From: Arcticibacter svalbardensis MN12-7
Lineage (GTDB): Bacteria; Bacteroidota; Bacteroidia; Sphingobacteriales; Sphingobacteriaceae
NCBI RefSeq assembly: GCF_000403135.1
Contig: NZ_AQPN01000141.1
Location: 62,001-126,000, forward strand
Direction: 5' to 3'
Length of the DNA: 64,000 bases
A program made the translations under genes and the position numbers. The notes beneath the pieces were generated by a model. That model worked only from the letters and a program-made list of their open reading frames with translations, was not told the origin of the DNA and made no database searches. Of this stretch, positions 7,720 to 16,875 are shown one piece after another; within the stretch, counting starts at the first letter, position 1, and the number at the start of each line of letters is the position of its first letter.

Positions 7720-8622
7720 TTATTTTAGATATATATCCTCTCTGGACGTAGCATAAAGCTCATACCAATCCTGATGATCCAGATCAATGTCAAAAGCCTT
7801 TACAATATTTCTTATTCTCTGCTCTTCTCTGGTACCTATTAAAGGAAGTGCCCCAAGTTTTATCAACCAGGCTACCGCTACTGATTCGATATCTACGTCA
7901 TATTTCGCAGCAATTTTCTGCAACTTCATCCTGACTTTAATTGCCAGATCGTCCTTACCGTGGGCAATCCTTCCATCTGCCAGTGGAGCAGATGCTAAAG
8001 GTTTCATATACCTTTGTTTGATATAATCAATCTGACCATTGTCCAGAGCTGATGTATTCAACAAATTCAGTTCGATATGATTCGTTACTATTGGGGCATT
8101 CAGGAACGAGGCAAGCAGCTGATGCTGAAATACCGAAAAGTTAGTGATTCCAATATTTTTTATTTTGCCTGAATTTTTAAGTTGTGTTAATGTTAGAGCC
8201 GTTTCTTCTATATTAGAAATCGGATCGAGATGATTCAGTAAAAAGATATCAATATAATCGGTACGTAGCTTTCGTAATGAGTTTTCTACTGATGCTAGAA
8301 TATGCTTGCTGGAGGTATCGTAGTGTTTAATGCGAACGCCAGGCTGACTGCTATGCGGAACTCTTAATCCACACTTTGTAAATATGACAAGATCATCTCT
8401 TTTAAAAGATTTTTGGCTGATAGCCTGACCAAATAATTCTTCACACTGATAGGAGCCATACGAATCGCCATGGTCAAAGGTATTAATGCCTAATTCAAGA
8501 CACAGGTTAACAATTCGTTCCATGTCGGCCGCAACATTACTTGCTTCATCATTCCAGCGATAAAATCCATATATCGCCGATGATACTTTTGGTCCTGAGT
8601 CACTTAAATAGGTTTTTTCCAT
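7720..8622 (-). CDS. Aldo/keto reductase (YdhF-like)
   Basis: A 300-residue NAD(P)H-dependent oxidoreductase of the AKR superfamily, cytosolic, with the (beta/alpha)8 pattern. The catalytic tetrad is recognisable: Asp in NTFDHGDSYG, the Tyr following it, Lys in VIFTKCGLR and His in FLLNHLDP. The C-terminal LIGTREEQRIRNIVKAF motif is where these enzymes hold the cofactor phosphate. Closest in feel to the YdhF group, which reduces carbonyl compounds of uncertain identity. It is monocistronic, ends at a strong hairpin, and gives no contextual hint of substrate. Confidence 0.9.
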   Translation of the reverse strand: MEKTYLSDSGPKVSSAIYGFYRWNDEASNVAADMERIVNLCLELGINTFDHGDSYGSYQCEELFGQAISQKSFKRDDLVIFTKCGLRVPHSSQPGVRIKHYDTSSKHILASVENSLRKLRTDYIDIFLLNHLDPISNIEETALTLTQLKNSGKIKNIGITNFSVFQHQLLASFLNAPIVTNHIELNLLNTSALDNGQIDYIKQRYMKPLASAPLADGRIAHGKDDLAIKVRMKLQKIAAKYDVDIESVAVAWLIKLGALPLIGTREEQRIRNIVKAFDIDLDHQDWYELYATSREDIYLK

Positions 8623-8823
8623 AGTTGTGTCTTAAAATACAATTATATCTAAATTATAAATTCATAAAGAAAAATTTTAAACGAATTCTATGCATTAGGA
8701 CTATTTGTAACAAGGTTTAATCACGGGCAGAAAAATACCATGCAAAATCTGATTTTATAAGTAAGAGAACAGAACATATCTTCAATGAATCACTAGCTTT
8801 ACAGTGCTAATTAAAAAATATGA

Positions 8824-9633
8824 ATGAGTGGTAGCTTAAATAAAGAAAATCCGGAAGTAAGGCTAAGAGCATTCCGGGCAGTAGATGAACCGGAAACCTG
8901 CGAACTCTTTATTGAAGGACATACACACGTTTTAACAAGTATAGGCGTAACCAAAGTTACTTCATCTAAGAATGAATGGATGTTTAATCCGGCGACATTT
9001 GTGATTGTTGTAGAGTCGTTGGATCGTAAAAAAGTATATGGAGGTGCGCGGGTACAGGTGGCAGGAGGCACTGAGCCATTGCCTATTGAACAGGCTACGG
9101 GAGCTATAGATCCGCAGATATTTAAATTGGTTTGGGAGTTTGCACAAAAAGGTACTGGCGAGTTATGTGGATTATGGAATTCGCGCGAGATCTCGGGATA
9201 TGGCATTGGCTGTATTTTTCTAATCCGTGCTGCGGTTGCTATTTCCACTCAAATAGGTATCGAGTCGCTCTTTGCGCTGTGTGCTCCATATACAATAAAA
9301 CCGGTTGAAGCAATAGGCATGGAGCTGGAAGAAAGTATTGGTAACAATGGGACTTTTTATTACCCTAAACTCGATCTTCTGGCTACGACGATGTTATTAA
9401 AGGATGTGTCTACTATCAAAAGAGCCTATCCTGAAGACAAGGATGCTATTTTTAAAATCAGGGAAACTTTAAATATTATCCGTCTGGAGGAATTAAGGCG
9501 GAAAACCATCAAGATCCATTATGAAACTGAGATTCCTTTTATCGATAAATGGGATCTGGGAAATACAATTAAAAATGCAAAAATGAACTTTTTAAAAGGT
9601 CAAATCGATGAAGACGATTTAAGTATCTTTTAA
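8824..9633 (+). CDS. GNAT-fold acyltransferase-like protein (acyl-homoserine-lactone/N-acyl amino acid synthase-like)
   Basis: A 269-residue soluble protein and first gene of a four-gene operon. The middle part (about 95-180) resembles the GNAT/autoinducer-synthase fold: a strand-loop block (GELCGLWNSREISGYGIG), a long helix (RAAVAISTQIG), a strand (LFALCAPYT) and the terminal IGMELEESIG...FYYPK block. The last 90 residues are charged and helical. The fold assignment rests on pattern recognition, and acyl donor and acceptor are unknown. The ATG at 8820 is out of frame and stops at once, so 8824 is the start. The next gene follows after 26 bases, which ties it to the E1-nitroreductase fusion. 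Confidence 0.65.
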   Translation: MSGSLNKENPEVRLRAFRAVDEPETCELFIEGHTHVLTSIGVTKVTSSKNEWMFNPATFVIVVESLDRKKVYGGARVQVAGGTEPLPIEQATGAIDPQIFKLVWEFAQKGTGELCGLWNSREISGYGIGCIFLIRAAVAISTQIGIESLFALCAPYTIKPVEAIGMELEESIGNNGTFYYPKLDLLATTMLLKDVSTIKRAYPEDKDAIFKIRETLNIIRLEELRRKTIKIHYETEIPFIDKWDLGNTIKNAKMNFLKGQIDEDDLSIF

Positions 9634-9659
9634 TTCAATTATCCGTATAACATATATTC

Positions 9660-11951
9660 ATGGAGATAAATCAAAATTATACCCCAACATTATTAAGAAT
9701 CACTAATCCTGCTGATAAAAAAACGTTCGATGCTTTAATTGACGATAAAAAAATTATGTTCTTTCATGACGAAATTTATGGTCAGTTACAGGAACTAATT
9801 AAATCTGAGCATCCTGCTGTAAAGATCAAAAAAGAAGATTATGCGGCATTGATTGATCAGCACCTTGCTGGTACTGATATTCGGGACTATGGGGTATGGG
9901 TTTATTACCCCTGGAGTTTACGTATGGTACATCTGCTGGATGAAGCAGAGTTTGTGGAGGTGCGAACCAACAGAAACCGCTATAAAATTACCAGAGAAGA
10001 GCAAAATGCGCTTCGCGAAAAGAAGATTGGTATTGTGGGCCTGTCAGTAGGACAGTCTATTGCTTTAACCTTAGCGATGGAACGCACCTGTGGGGAGCTG
10101 CGCTTAGCAGACTTTGATACCGCTGAATTGAGCAATCTAAATAGGATTAGGACCGGTGTACAGAACCTGGGTGTCAATAAAGCGATTATTGCCGCCAGGG
10201 AAATTCTGGAGATTGATCCTTTTATAAAGGTTCGTTTATACATGGACGGCCTTCAGGAGGACAATATGAATCATTTCTTTACTGCCAATGGAAAGCTTGA
10301 TCTGTTTATTGAAGTATGCGACGGACTGGATATTAAAATAGAGAGTCGTTATAAGGCAAAGGAATTTGGAATTCCGGTAGTGATGGATACAAATGATCGG
10401 GGAATGCTTGACGTGGAGCGTTTTGACCTTGAGCCTGATCGCCCTGTTTTGCATGGTCTAACTGAAGGATTGGATCCAAAAAGTATAAGAGGGCTGAGCA
10501 ATGAAGATAAAGTGCCCTATATTTTGCGGATGATAGGTGCAGATACGATATCTACCAGGATGAAGGCCTCTATGCTTGAAGTGGAACAATCTATCAATAC
10601 CTGGCCTCAACTGGCATCATCGGTAACTTTAGGGGGTGCGCTTACCACTGACGTGTGCAGAAGGATTTTATTGGACCAATATCATGAATCAGGCCGGTAT
10701 TACATTGATCTGGAAGATTTGGTAAAGGATGAGAAAATAGTACATACGGAGAAAGAGGTTAAAGAAGTAAATCCATATTTGCCTATTGAAAGGTCTGATA
10801 TAAAGGCCCAGGTTGATCAGTATTTTCAAAATAAGGAAGGTTCGGCGTTTGGAGTTACTGAAAGTCAGCTTAATCGTTTGATTGATGCCGCTATAATTGC
10901 TCCATCTGCAGGGAATAATCAACCCTGGAAATGGTTCTATAGTCATAACGTGTTGTTTTTATTTCATGATAAATTTCAGTCCTGGTCATGGGGCGATTAT
11001 TATGAAATGGGATCTCATTTGTCGCTTGGTGGCGCTTTGGAAAACGTGCATATCCAAGCTCAGGCATTAGGTTTAAATGATCATATCGAATTGTTTCCTG
11101 TGAAAGATAGGCCGATGATGATTGCTGCTATTCGTTTTAGTGCTTCAAATGAAGAGGTTACAGCGGATGCGGTTGAACTGGCGAAATATATTTATATTCG
11201 TAATACGAACCGAAAACTGGCGGAAAGAACAGTGTTAGGATCTGATTTTTATCATAGGATGGAGAATGTGGTCCATCAGATCGATCATGTAAACCTCCAC
11301 TATACGGAAGATGAATTGGCGTTGGCTGAATTAGCTGATATAATTGCTGAATGTGATAAGGTTAGGTTACTGAACCAAATGGGTCATGAGGAGTTCTTTC
11401 ATGAAATAAGATGGAACAAAGAAGAGGCTGGCAAGACTAAAAATGGTGTTGAAATTGATGCGGTTGATATAACCCCAAGTGAAAAGGCCGGTTTTAGGGT
11501 TGCTCAGGATTGGAATGCAGTAAAATTACTGGCGCAATGGGACAAAGGCAATGCGTTTAAGAAAATGTCGCTGGATGGTATAAAGTGTGCTTCTGGCATT
11601 GTGGTATTAAGTGTACCTGAATTTACACATGAGGCATTGATTGAGGCGGGAAGGGCAGCACAAAAGGCCTGGATTTTTGCCTGTCAGCAACATGTTGCCG
11701 TACATCCAATGCTTTCTACTGCTTTCTTTTTTAATCGCCTGATGCATGGAAAAGGAAAAGAATTGCCGGCGCATGTGGCGGATAAATTGTCTTTATTGAG
11801 ACAACGTTTTTTAAAGGTGTTCGCATTGGAGGATGTAAATGCTGGTAATCCGGTTCAAAAGGAGGTATTCCTGATGAAAGTTTCGATTGCTCCGGATGCA
11901 GATAGTACATCCTTAAGGAAGGATAAAACAGAACTATTTGATTGGGAATAA
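9660..11951 (+). CDS. ThiF/E1-like adenylating domain fused to a nitroreductase domain (Rv1355c-like)
   Basis: A 763-residue fusion. Residues about 1-105 are a helical N-terminus. Residues 105-300 form a ThiF/MoeB/E1-type Rossmann domain: IGIVGLSVGQ replaces the usual GxGxxG loop, followed by LADFDTAELSNLNR with the Asp and Arg typical of ATP binding. Residues about 395-740 are an FMN nitroreductase domain (LIDAAIIAPSAGNNQPWKWF, later GRAAQKAWIFA). The order matches the Rv1355c family, whose function is unknown to me. E1 domains adenylate carboxylates; nitroreductase-like domains can oxidise cyclised peptides or reduce quinones. It lies 26 bases behind the acyltransferase gene and 14 before the kinase gene, so they are probably co-transcribed. 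Confidence 0.85.
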   Translation: MEINQNYTPTLLRITNPADKKTFDALIDDKKIMFFHDEIYGQLQELIKSEHPAVKIKKEDYAALIDQHLAGTDIRDYGVWVYYPWSLRMVHLLDEAEFVEVRTNRNRYKITREEQNALREKKIGIVGLSVGQSIALTLAMERTCGELRLADFDTAELSNLNRIRTGVQNLGVNKAIIAAREILEIDPFIKVRLYMDGLQEDNMNHFFTANGKLDLFIEVCDGLDIKIESRYKAKEFGIPVVMDTNDRGMLDVERFDLEPDRPVLHGLTEGLDPKSIRGLSNEDKVPYILRMIGADTISTRMKASMLEVEQSINTWPQLASSVTLGGALTTDVCRRILLDQYHESGRYYIDLEDLVKDEKIVHTEKEVKEVNPYLPIERSDIKAQVDQYFQNKEGSAFGVTESQLNRLIDAAIIAPSAGNNQPWKWFYSHNVLFLFHDKFQSWSWGDYYEMGSHLSLGGALENVHIQAQALGLNDHIELFPVKDRPMMIAAIRFSASNEEVTADAVELAKYIYIRNTNRKLAERTVLGSDFYHRMENVVHQIDHVNLHYTEDELALAELADIIAECDKVRLLNQMGHEEFFHEIRWNKEEAGKTKNGVEIDAVDITPSEKAGFRVAQDWNAVKLLAQWDKGNAFKKMSLDGIKCASGIVVLSVPEFTHEALIEAGRAAQKAWIFACQQHVAVHPMLSTAFFFNRLMHGKGKELPAHVADKLSLLRQRFLKVFALEDVNAGNPVQKEVFLMKVSIAPDADSTSLRKDKTELFDWE

Positions 11952-11965
11952 AGGACATATACAAT

Positions 11966-14134
11966 ATGATTAACCGAATTAGTGCAGTGTTTCTATTTTT
12001 ATTTTTCACTTTAAATGCTTCATTTGCTCAGCAGGTGTTGACGTTTAAGGGTGAGCTAGCACCTATTGGTGATCGGGTAGAGATATTGACGGATAGTAAT
12101 TCTACGATGTCGCTACGATCAGCTTTGTCTTCAAAGGAGTTTAAAAGATCATCGGGTAGTCAGTTCCCTAATCTGGGGACAACCCCTTACTCGTATTGGA
12201 TCAGGTTTACATTGAAGAATGAGAGTAATTCGAAGGCCATGGGAATCCAGCTGACGCAATCCATGATGGATTATGTAGATTTTTACCAGGTACAAGGAGA
12301 TTCGGTTACGCGTACAAATTTTACCGGGCACAGAAGGCCTTTTAATAATCGGTTCGTTAAACATCAAACCTACATTTATCAAGTACCGATTATAAAAGGC
12401 GAGAGTCAGACAATTTATCTGAAGGTGAAAAGTGGGAAGCAACTTACGCTGCCTATTTACGTCGGTTCGATAGAAGAGGTAGTGGAAAATGCCATGATTA
12501 TTGATTTGCTGTTTGGCATTTATCTCGGGATAATAATGGTTATGCTGCTTTATAACCTGTTTATTTATTTTTCGATAAGAGACATTACCTATTTATATTA
12601 TGTGTCTTATTTGGGCATTGTAATGCTTACGCAGGCATCTATGCAGGGTTATATCTTCCGGTTTATTCTTCCTGCCTATCCGGAAATAGCTGATATGTTC
12701 ATCTATATCAGTACTTCGCTTATTGGTATTGCGGCCATTGAATTTTCAAAGCACTTTCTTTCTTCTAAACAATATACGCCATTACTACACCGGATATCCT
12801 ACATTTTTTGGGCTTTATATGGCATCCAGATTTCTTTGGCTATAGCTGGATTTCACAATTTTAGTTATACCATGATGTTGGCTTTGGCCATGGTTAGTGC
12901 AGTGTATGTGTTGTATATGGCTGTAGTGATCATGCTGAAGGGATTTCGCCCTGCAAAGTTCTTCCTGATAGCCTGGACCGGTTTTATCTTTTGTGTGATC
13001 ATTTATGTACTGAAAGATTTTGACCTTATTTTCCATTACAACAACATTACCAACTTTACCTTACTGATTGGATCTGCTTTCGAAGCGATTATGCTATCAT
13101 TTGCATTAGCTGATAAGATAAATATTCTTAAAGTGGAAAAGGAGCAGTCGCAGCTGGAAACTTTAAAGGCATTGCAAGAGAATGAGCGGATCATAAAAGA
13201 GCAAAATGTTGTTCTGGAAGCAAGAGTGATTGAACGTACATCGGAATTGCATGAAGCCAATGAGGAGCTTAATAGTACGTTAGAAAATCTGAAACAAACA
13301 CAATCTCAGCTTGTTGAATCAGAAAAGATGGCTTCATTAGGTCAGCTCACTGCAGGTATAGCACATGAAATAAATAATCCTATAAATTTTGTCACTTCCA
13401 ATATTAATCCATTAAAGCGGGATATTGATATTTTACTTGCTGCACTGGATGAAATTGAAATTGTTGGTTTGTCTGATAGCACTATTTCTGCAAAACAGCT
13501 GCGTATTAAAGAATATAAGGAAGAGCTTGATTTTGACTATCTTAAGGTAGAAATTAATCAGCTGGTTAAAGGGATCAATGAAGGAGCATCGCGCACTGCA
13601 GAAATAGTAAAGGGACTTCGGGTTTTTTCGCGGTTGGATGAAGATGACCTAAAGAAGGCGGACATTAATCAGTGCCTTGATTCGACCATGATTATTGCTA
13701 ATAATCAATTGAATAACAATATTAAGGTAATAATGGAGTATGGTGAATTGCCTTTAGTTGAATGTTATGCCGGAAAGCTAAACCAGGTTTTTCTGAATAT
13801 TATTATTAACGGTATACATGCTATCCATACAAAATTTGGTAGTACTTCGGGTGGAGAGTTGAAAATTGCGACTTATGCTGATGAAGAAAATGTGTTTATA
13901 AATATTTATGATAATGGAATAGGAATGGGACCTGAAACGCAGAAAAAAATATTTGAGCCGTTCTTTACTACTAAAGATGTGGGTGAGGGTACCGGTTTGG
14001 GTATGTCAATTGCATACAATACGATCAAAAAACATAAGGGTCAGATAAGTGTTATGTCTTCACCAGGTGAAGGCTCGCAGTTTAGTCTTCAAATACCCAT
14101 TCATAATAATCAATCATTATCTCATCTGAATTAA
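11966..14134 (+). CDS. 7TMR-DISM histidine kinase
   Basis: A 722-residue membrane sensor kinase. It has a signal peptide (residues 1-22), a periplasmic 7TMR-DISMED2-like beta domain (about 25-175, with SYWIRFTLKNES), seven transmembrane helices (about 180-385), a coiled coil (about 390-450), a HisKA domain with His467 in GIAHEINNP, and a HATPase domain (NQVFLNIIINGIHAI, DNGIGM, FEPFFTTKDVGEGTGLG). DISMED2 domains are thought to bind carbohydrates or other small ligands. The frame extends to a TTG at 11942 inside the previous gene, but the ATG at 11966 gives the signal peptide. Receiver proteins encoded next door are likely phosphorylation partners. Confidence 0.92.
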   Translation: MINRISAVFLFLFFTLNASFAQQVLTFKGELAPIGDRVEILTDSNSTMSLRSALSSKEFKRSSGSQFPNLGTTPYSYWIRFTLKNESNSKAMGIQLTQSMMDYVDFYQVQGDSVTRTNFTGHRRPFNNRFVKHQTYIYQVPIIKGESQTIYLKVKSGKQLTLPIYVGSIEEVVENAMIIDLLFGIYLGIIMVMLLYNLFIYFSIRDITYLYYVSYLGIVMLTQASMQGYIFRFILPAYPEIADMFIYISTSLIGIAAIEFSKHFLSSKQYTPLLHRISYIFWALYGIQISLAIAGFHNFSYTMMLALAMVSAVYVLYMAVVIMLKGFRPAKFFLIAWTGFIFCVIIYVLKDFDLIFHYNNITNFTLLIGSAFEAIMLSFALADKINILKVEKEQSQLETLKALQENERIIKEQNVVLEARVIERTSELHEANEELNSTLENLKQTQSQLVESEKMASLGQLTAGIAHEINNPINFVTSNINPLKRDIDILLAALDEIEIVGLSDSTISAKQLRIKEYKEELDFDYLKVEINQLVKGINEGASRTAEIVKGLRVFSRLDEDDLKKADINQCLDSTMIIANNQLNNNIKVIMEYGELPLVECYAGKLNQVFLNIIINGIHAIHTKFGSTSGGELKIATYADEENVFINIYDNGIGMGPETQKKIFEPFFTTKDVGEGTGLGMSIAYNTIKKHKGQISVMSSPGEGSQFSLQIPIHNNQSLSHLN

Positions 14135-14158
14135 GTTGTTCGCATAAAATAGAACCCA

Positions 14159-15244
14159 ATGGCAGAAAAGATAAAAATTTTATACATTGATGATGAGCCT
14201 GATAATTTAATAGGTTTCAAAGCATCCTTTCGCTTTGATTATCAGGTTTATATTGCGGAAAATGTAGCAGAAGCCTACTTGCATCTGGAAAAAAATTCTG
14301 ATATAAGGATTGTATTTTGTGATCAACGGATGCCTGATCAGACAGGAGTTGAGTTTTTTGATGACCTTAGATCTCAATATCCATCTGTAGTTAGGATACT
14401 GCTAACGGCTTATACCGATGTGGAGTCTATTATTGATGCAATCAACAAGGGGAATATTTTCAGGTTTGTTAAAAAGCCATGGGCGGAGATTGACATTATT
14501 TCAGCAATTGAAGAGGCCAATAAATTTTTTATCAGCAATTATATGCTTGCTGTTAAGCACGATGAATTGCAGAAAGCATATAGCGAACTGGATAAGTTTG
14601 CCTATAGTGTGAGTCATGATATCCGTGGTCCGCTTTCTGGTATTCTGGGTGCAATCAATGTAGCCAGGGTAACTGATGATGTTGAAGGTATGAAAGAAGT
14701 GTTGGGCATGATGGAGAAATCGTTGGAAAACCTCGATAATTACATTGTGAATATGCATGAATACCATAGTTTGCAAAGAGGAGAACTGAAGATTAAAGAA
14801 ATTGATTTCAAGGAGATAGCATCAGGTTTAAAAAATATTTATCAGGTAATTGCAGAAACAAGGAACATCTCTTTTATTTTAAAGATTGATCAGTCGGAAC
14901 CTTTCTATAATGATGAGGCGCCAATACAGCTTATTCTGAATAATCTTTTATCCAATGCGTTCAAATATCAGGAAAAGGGAAAGTCGGATAAAGTTGTTGA
15001 ACTCAGTATTGAGGTGAACAAAGAACAGGCAACTTTTCAAATAAGTGACAATGGAATTGGGATTCTGAGAAATCATATCAATGAGATTTTTAATCTGTTT
15101 TACAGGGCTACATCTCAATCTACAGGATCGGGTTTTGGTCTTTATAATGTGAAGAGTGCAATATTAAAGCTAAACGGACATATAGAGGTTAGCTCCGTGT
15201 TGAATAAGGGAACTACTTTTAAAGTGATTATTCCGAGTAAGTAA
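14159..15244 (+). CDS. Receiver domain-histidine kinase protein
   Basis: A 361-residue cytosolic protein with an N-terminal receiver (about 6-120; DDEP acidic pair, phosphoacceptor Asp55 in FCDQRMP, Thr in LLTAYTD, Lys in VKKPW) joined by a short helix to a kinase core: His153 in YSVSHDIRGPLS, then a HATPase domain with NNLLSNAFKY, DNGIGI and GSGFGLYNV. It starts 24 bases after the membrane kinase gene, so it probably acts downstream of it in a phosphorelay. It has no DNA-binding domain, so its output must pass to another protein, possibly the lone receiver encoded convergently. Confidence 0.92.
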   Translation: MAEKIKILYIDDEPDNLIGFKASFRFDYQVYIAENVAEAYLHLEKNSDIRIVFCDQRMPDQTGVEFFDDLRSQYPSVVRILLTAYTDVESIIDAINKGNIFRFVKKPWAEIDIISAIEEANKFFISNYMLAVKHDELQKAYSELDKFAYSVSHDIRGPLSGILGAINVARVTDDVEGMKEVLGMMEKSLENLDNYIVNMHEYHSLQRGELKIKEIDFKEIASGLKNIYQVIAETRNISFILKIDQSEPFYNDEAPIQLILNNLLSNAFKYQEKGKSDKVVELSIEVNKEQATFQISDNGIGILRNHINEIFNLFYRATSQSTGSGFGLYNVKSAILKLNGHIEVSSVLNKGTTFKVIIPSK

Positions 15245-15257
15245 GCTTTGATGGTGT

Positions 15258-15722
15258 TTAATCGAGTAACTTTTGCCTTAATATAAATTCAAGCTGATCA
15301 TTAGAGGTGGCTAATTTTTCATTCATGATTTTCACTTCTTCGTGTTCCTTATATACCTCGTATGCACGCTTAATTGTCATATCAAGTTCTTCTTCATTCC
15401 ATGGCTTACTCAGGTAATGGAATATTTTCCCCTTGTTTACGGCGTCTACTACGGCTGCCATATCAGCATAACCAGTTAATAGGATGCGGATAGGATCGGG
15501 AAATTCCTCAATCACTTTTTCTAAAAATTCGACGCCTGTCATATTGGGCATTCTTTGATCCGTGATGATAATGTGGACTTGATTGGAGCGCATTAATTTA
15601 AGGGCCTCATCTCCACTGTTAGCAATCAGAACTTTATATTTTATGCGGAAAACAGCCTTAAAGGAAAACAGGTTATTTTCTTCATCATCAACATAAAGAA
15701 TTTTGATTTTTTTATCTGGCAT
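15258..15722 (-). CDS. Single-domain response regulator with C-terminal helix
   Basis: A 154-residue protein: a receiver at 6-122 (VDDEE, phosphoacceptor Asp55 in ITDQRMPN, LLTGYAD, LSKPWN) followed by a charged helix that looks like a short coiled coil (VYKEHEEVKIMNEKL). The receiver is clearly related to that of the neighbouring receiver-kinase, down to the DQRMP and KPW motifs and Asp position. It is convergent with that gene, 13 bases apart, on the opposite strand. With no effector domain it may shuttle phosphate or bind another protein. Confidence 0.88.
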   Translation of the reverse strand: MPDKKIKILYVDDEENNLFSFKAVFRIKYKVLIANSGDEALKLMRSNQVHIIITDQRMPNMTGVEFLEKVIEEFPDPIRILLTGYADMAAVVDAVNKGKIFHYLSKPWNEEELDMTIKRAYEVYKEHEEVKIMNEKLATSNDQLEFILRQKLLD

Positions 15723-15770
15723 ATGTGAAGCTTTATCAGAGTGGTAAAGTTACTGATTTGTTATTTGATA

Positions 15771-16865
15771 CTATTTGCTTGAAGTGCTCAATGATAAGTC
15801 AGTATATACAGGATAGTGATCGGAAGCTTTTTCTGCCACAATAATATGTGAAAGAACGCTCCATCCGGGTGAAGTTAGAATATGATCAATTTGATAGCGT
15901 AAAAAACCTTTGTGCAGGGTTACCGCGTATAGGCCACTTCCTTTTTCTTTATATGTGCTTTGCATTCCTTTTGCCATTTGATTGAAAGCGTAGGAAGAGG
16001 GTGGGTCATTGAAGTCGCCACAAATAAGATAAGGATAGGGACTTGTAGCAGCATGTGCACGCACCAGATCGACCTGATGGGCACGTTCAAGAAAGGCTCT
16101 TCTTAGCTGTCCGCCAATCTTTTTAGAGGGTCTTAGCTTTTGTGTTTTACCCTTAATGAATTTACTCATATAATTGAGCTGATATTGCTGGAGGCGAATA
16201 GACTCGAGGTGAACGGCATAAATCCTGAATGTGTGCCCATTCTTTAATAAGTCGACATAAATACATTGATTGCCATCATGATCCTCTGAAAAGGGAATTA
16301 TTCCCTTTGCTACAATAGGATATTTAGCGAAAATAGCCATTCCTGAACCTTGCTTGCTAAAGTCTACATAGTGGAAGTTAGTAGTGTGGAGGATTCTTTT
16401 TAAGGAATCTACGGAATTTAGCTTATTAGGCCTGGTATCGCTATAAAATTCCTGAAAACAGGCTACATCGGGCTGAATGCGATTGATTATGCTGAACACA
16501 CCTAGGCTGTTTTCAGGGTCCTGAGTGGCTTCATTAAAAAAATGAACGTTGTACGTCATCACTCTGATTGCGGAGGAATCGGCCAATGCACTTTTAGGTT
16601 CCATTAATGCTCTTTTATGCAAGCTGAACGAGTTTGTCAGGTTAGACCATCCCAATAAAATACAGCAAAGCGGCACTAGTGCAAACCAGGATCGTTGTAA
16701 GGTTAATATAAACAGGAAGAGGAAGGTAATGAGCAATACGGGCACGTAAGCCAGGCTGATGAACGCTAATGGCCAAAATGACCGGGGATCTATGTGGCCA
16801 GCCAGATAGGTTAATAGCAGTACAATACAGGATAAAACAGTGAAAAGGCGAAGGATTTTGTTCAT
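15771..16865 (-). CDS. Membrane-anchored endonuclease/exonuclease/phosphatase (EEP) family protein
   Basis: A 364-residue protein with three N-terminal hydrophobic helices (about 5-80) and a C-terminal EEP domain. Catalytic motifs are in order: VMTYNVHFF, FQEFYSD (metal-binding Glu), ICGDFNDPP (catalytic Asp and Asn), QIDHILTS and SDHYPVYTDL (catalytic His). EEP enzymes cut phosphodiester or phosphate bonds in nucleic acids, lipids or inositol phosphates. The membrane-anchored version in Bacteroidota has no defined substrate that I know of. It lies 10 bases downstream of the TRIC-like channel gene, probably in one operon. Confidence 0.9.
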   Translation of the reverse strand: MNKILRLFTVLSCIVLLLTYLAGHIDPRSFWPLAFISLAYVPVLLITFLFLFILTLQRSWFALVPLCCILLGWSNLTNSFSLHKRALMEPKSALADSSAIRVMTYNVHFFNEATQDPENSLGVFSIINRIQPDVACFQEFYSDTRPNKLNSVDSLKRILHTTNFHYVDFSKQGSGMAIFAKYPIVAKGIIPFSEDHDGNQCIYVDLLKNGHTFRIYAVHLESIRLQQYQLNYMSKFIKGKTQKLRPSKKIGGQLRRAFLERAHQVDLVRAHAATSPYPYLICGDFNDPPSSYAFNQMAKGMQSTYKEKGSGLYAVTLHKGFLRYQIDHILTSPGWSVLSHIIVAEKASDHYPVYTDLSLSTSSK

Positions 16866-16875
16866 ACTTTTTTCG

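Noticed and set aside
8811-9248. Minus-strand open frame (145 codons) over the acyltransferase-like gene
   Set aside because: Rich in Pro, Ser and Cys in the way antisense translations are; the plus-strand gene fits the operon.
15258-15722. Lone receiver considered a broken piece of the neighbouring receiver-kinase
   Set aside because: It is on the opposite strand, has its own ATG and complete receiver plus a normal stop, so it is a separate intact gene.
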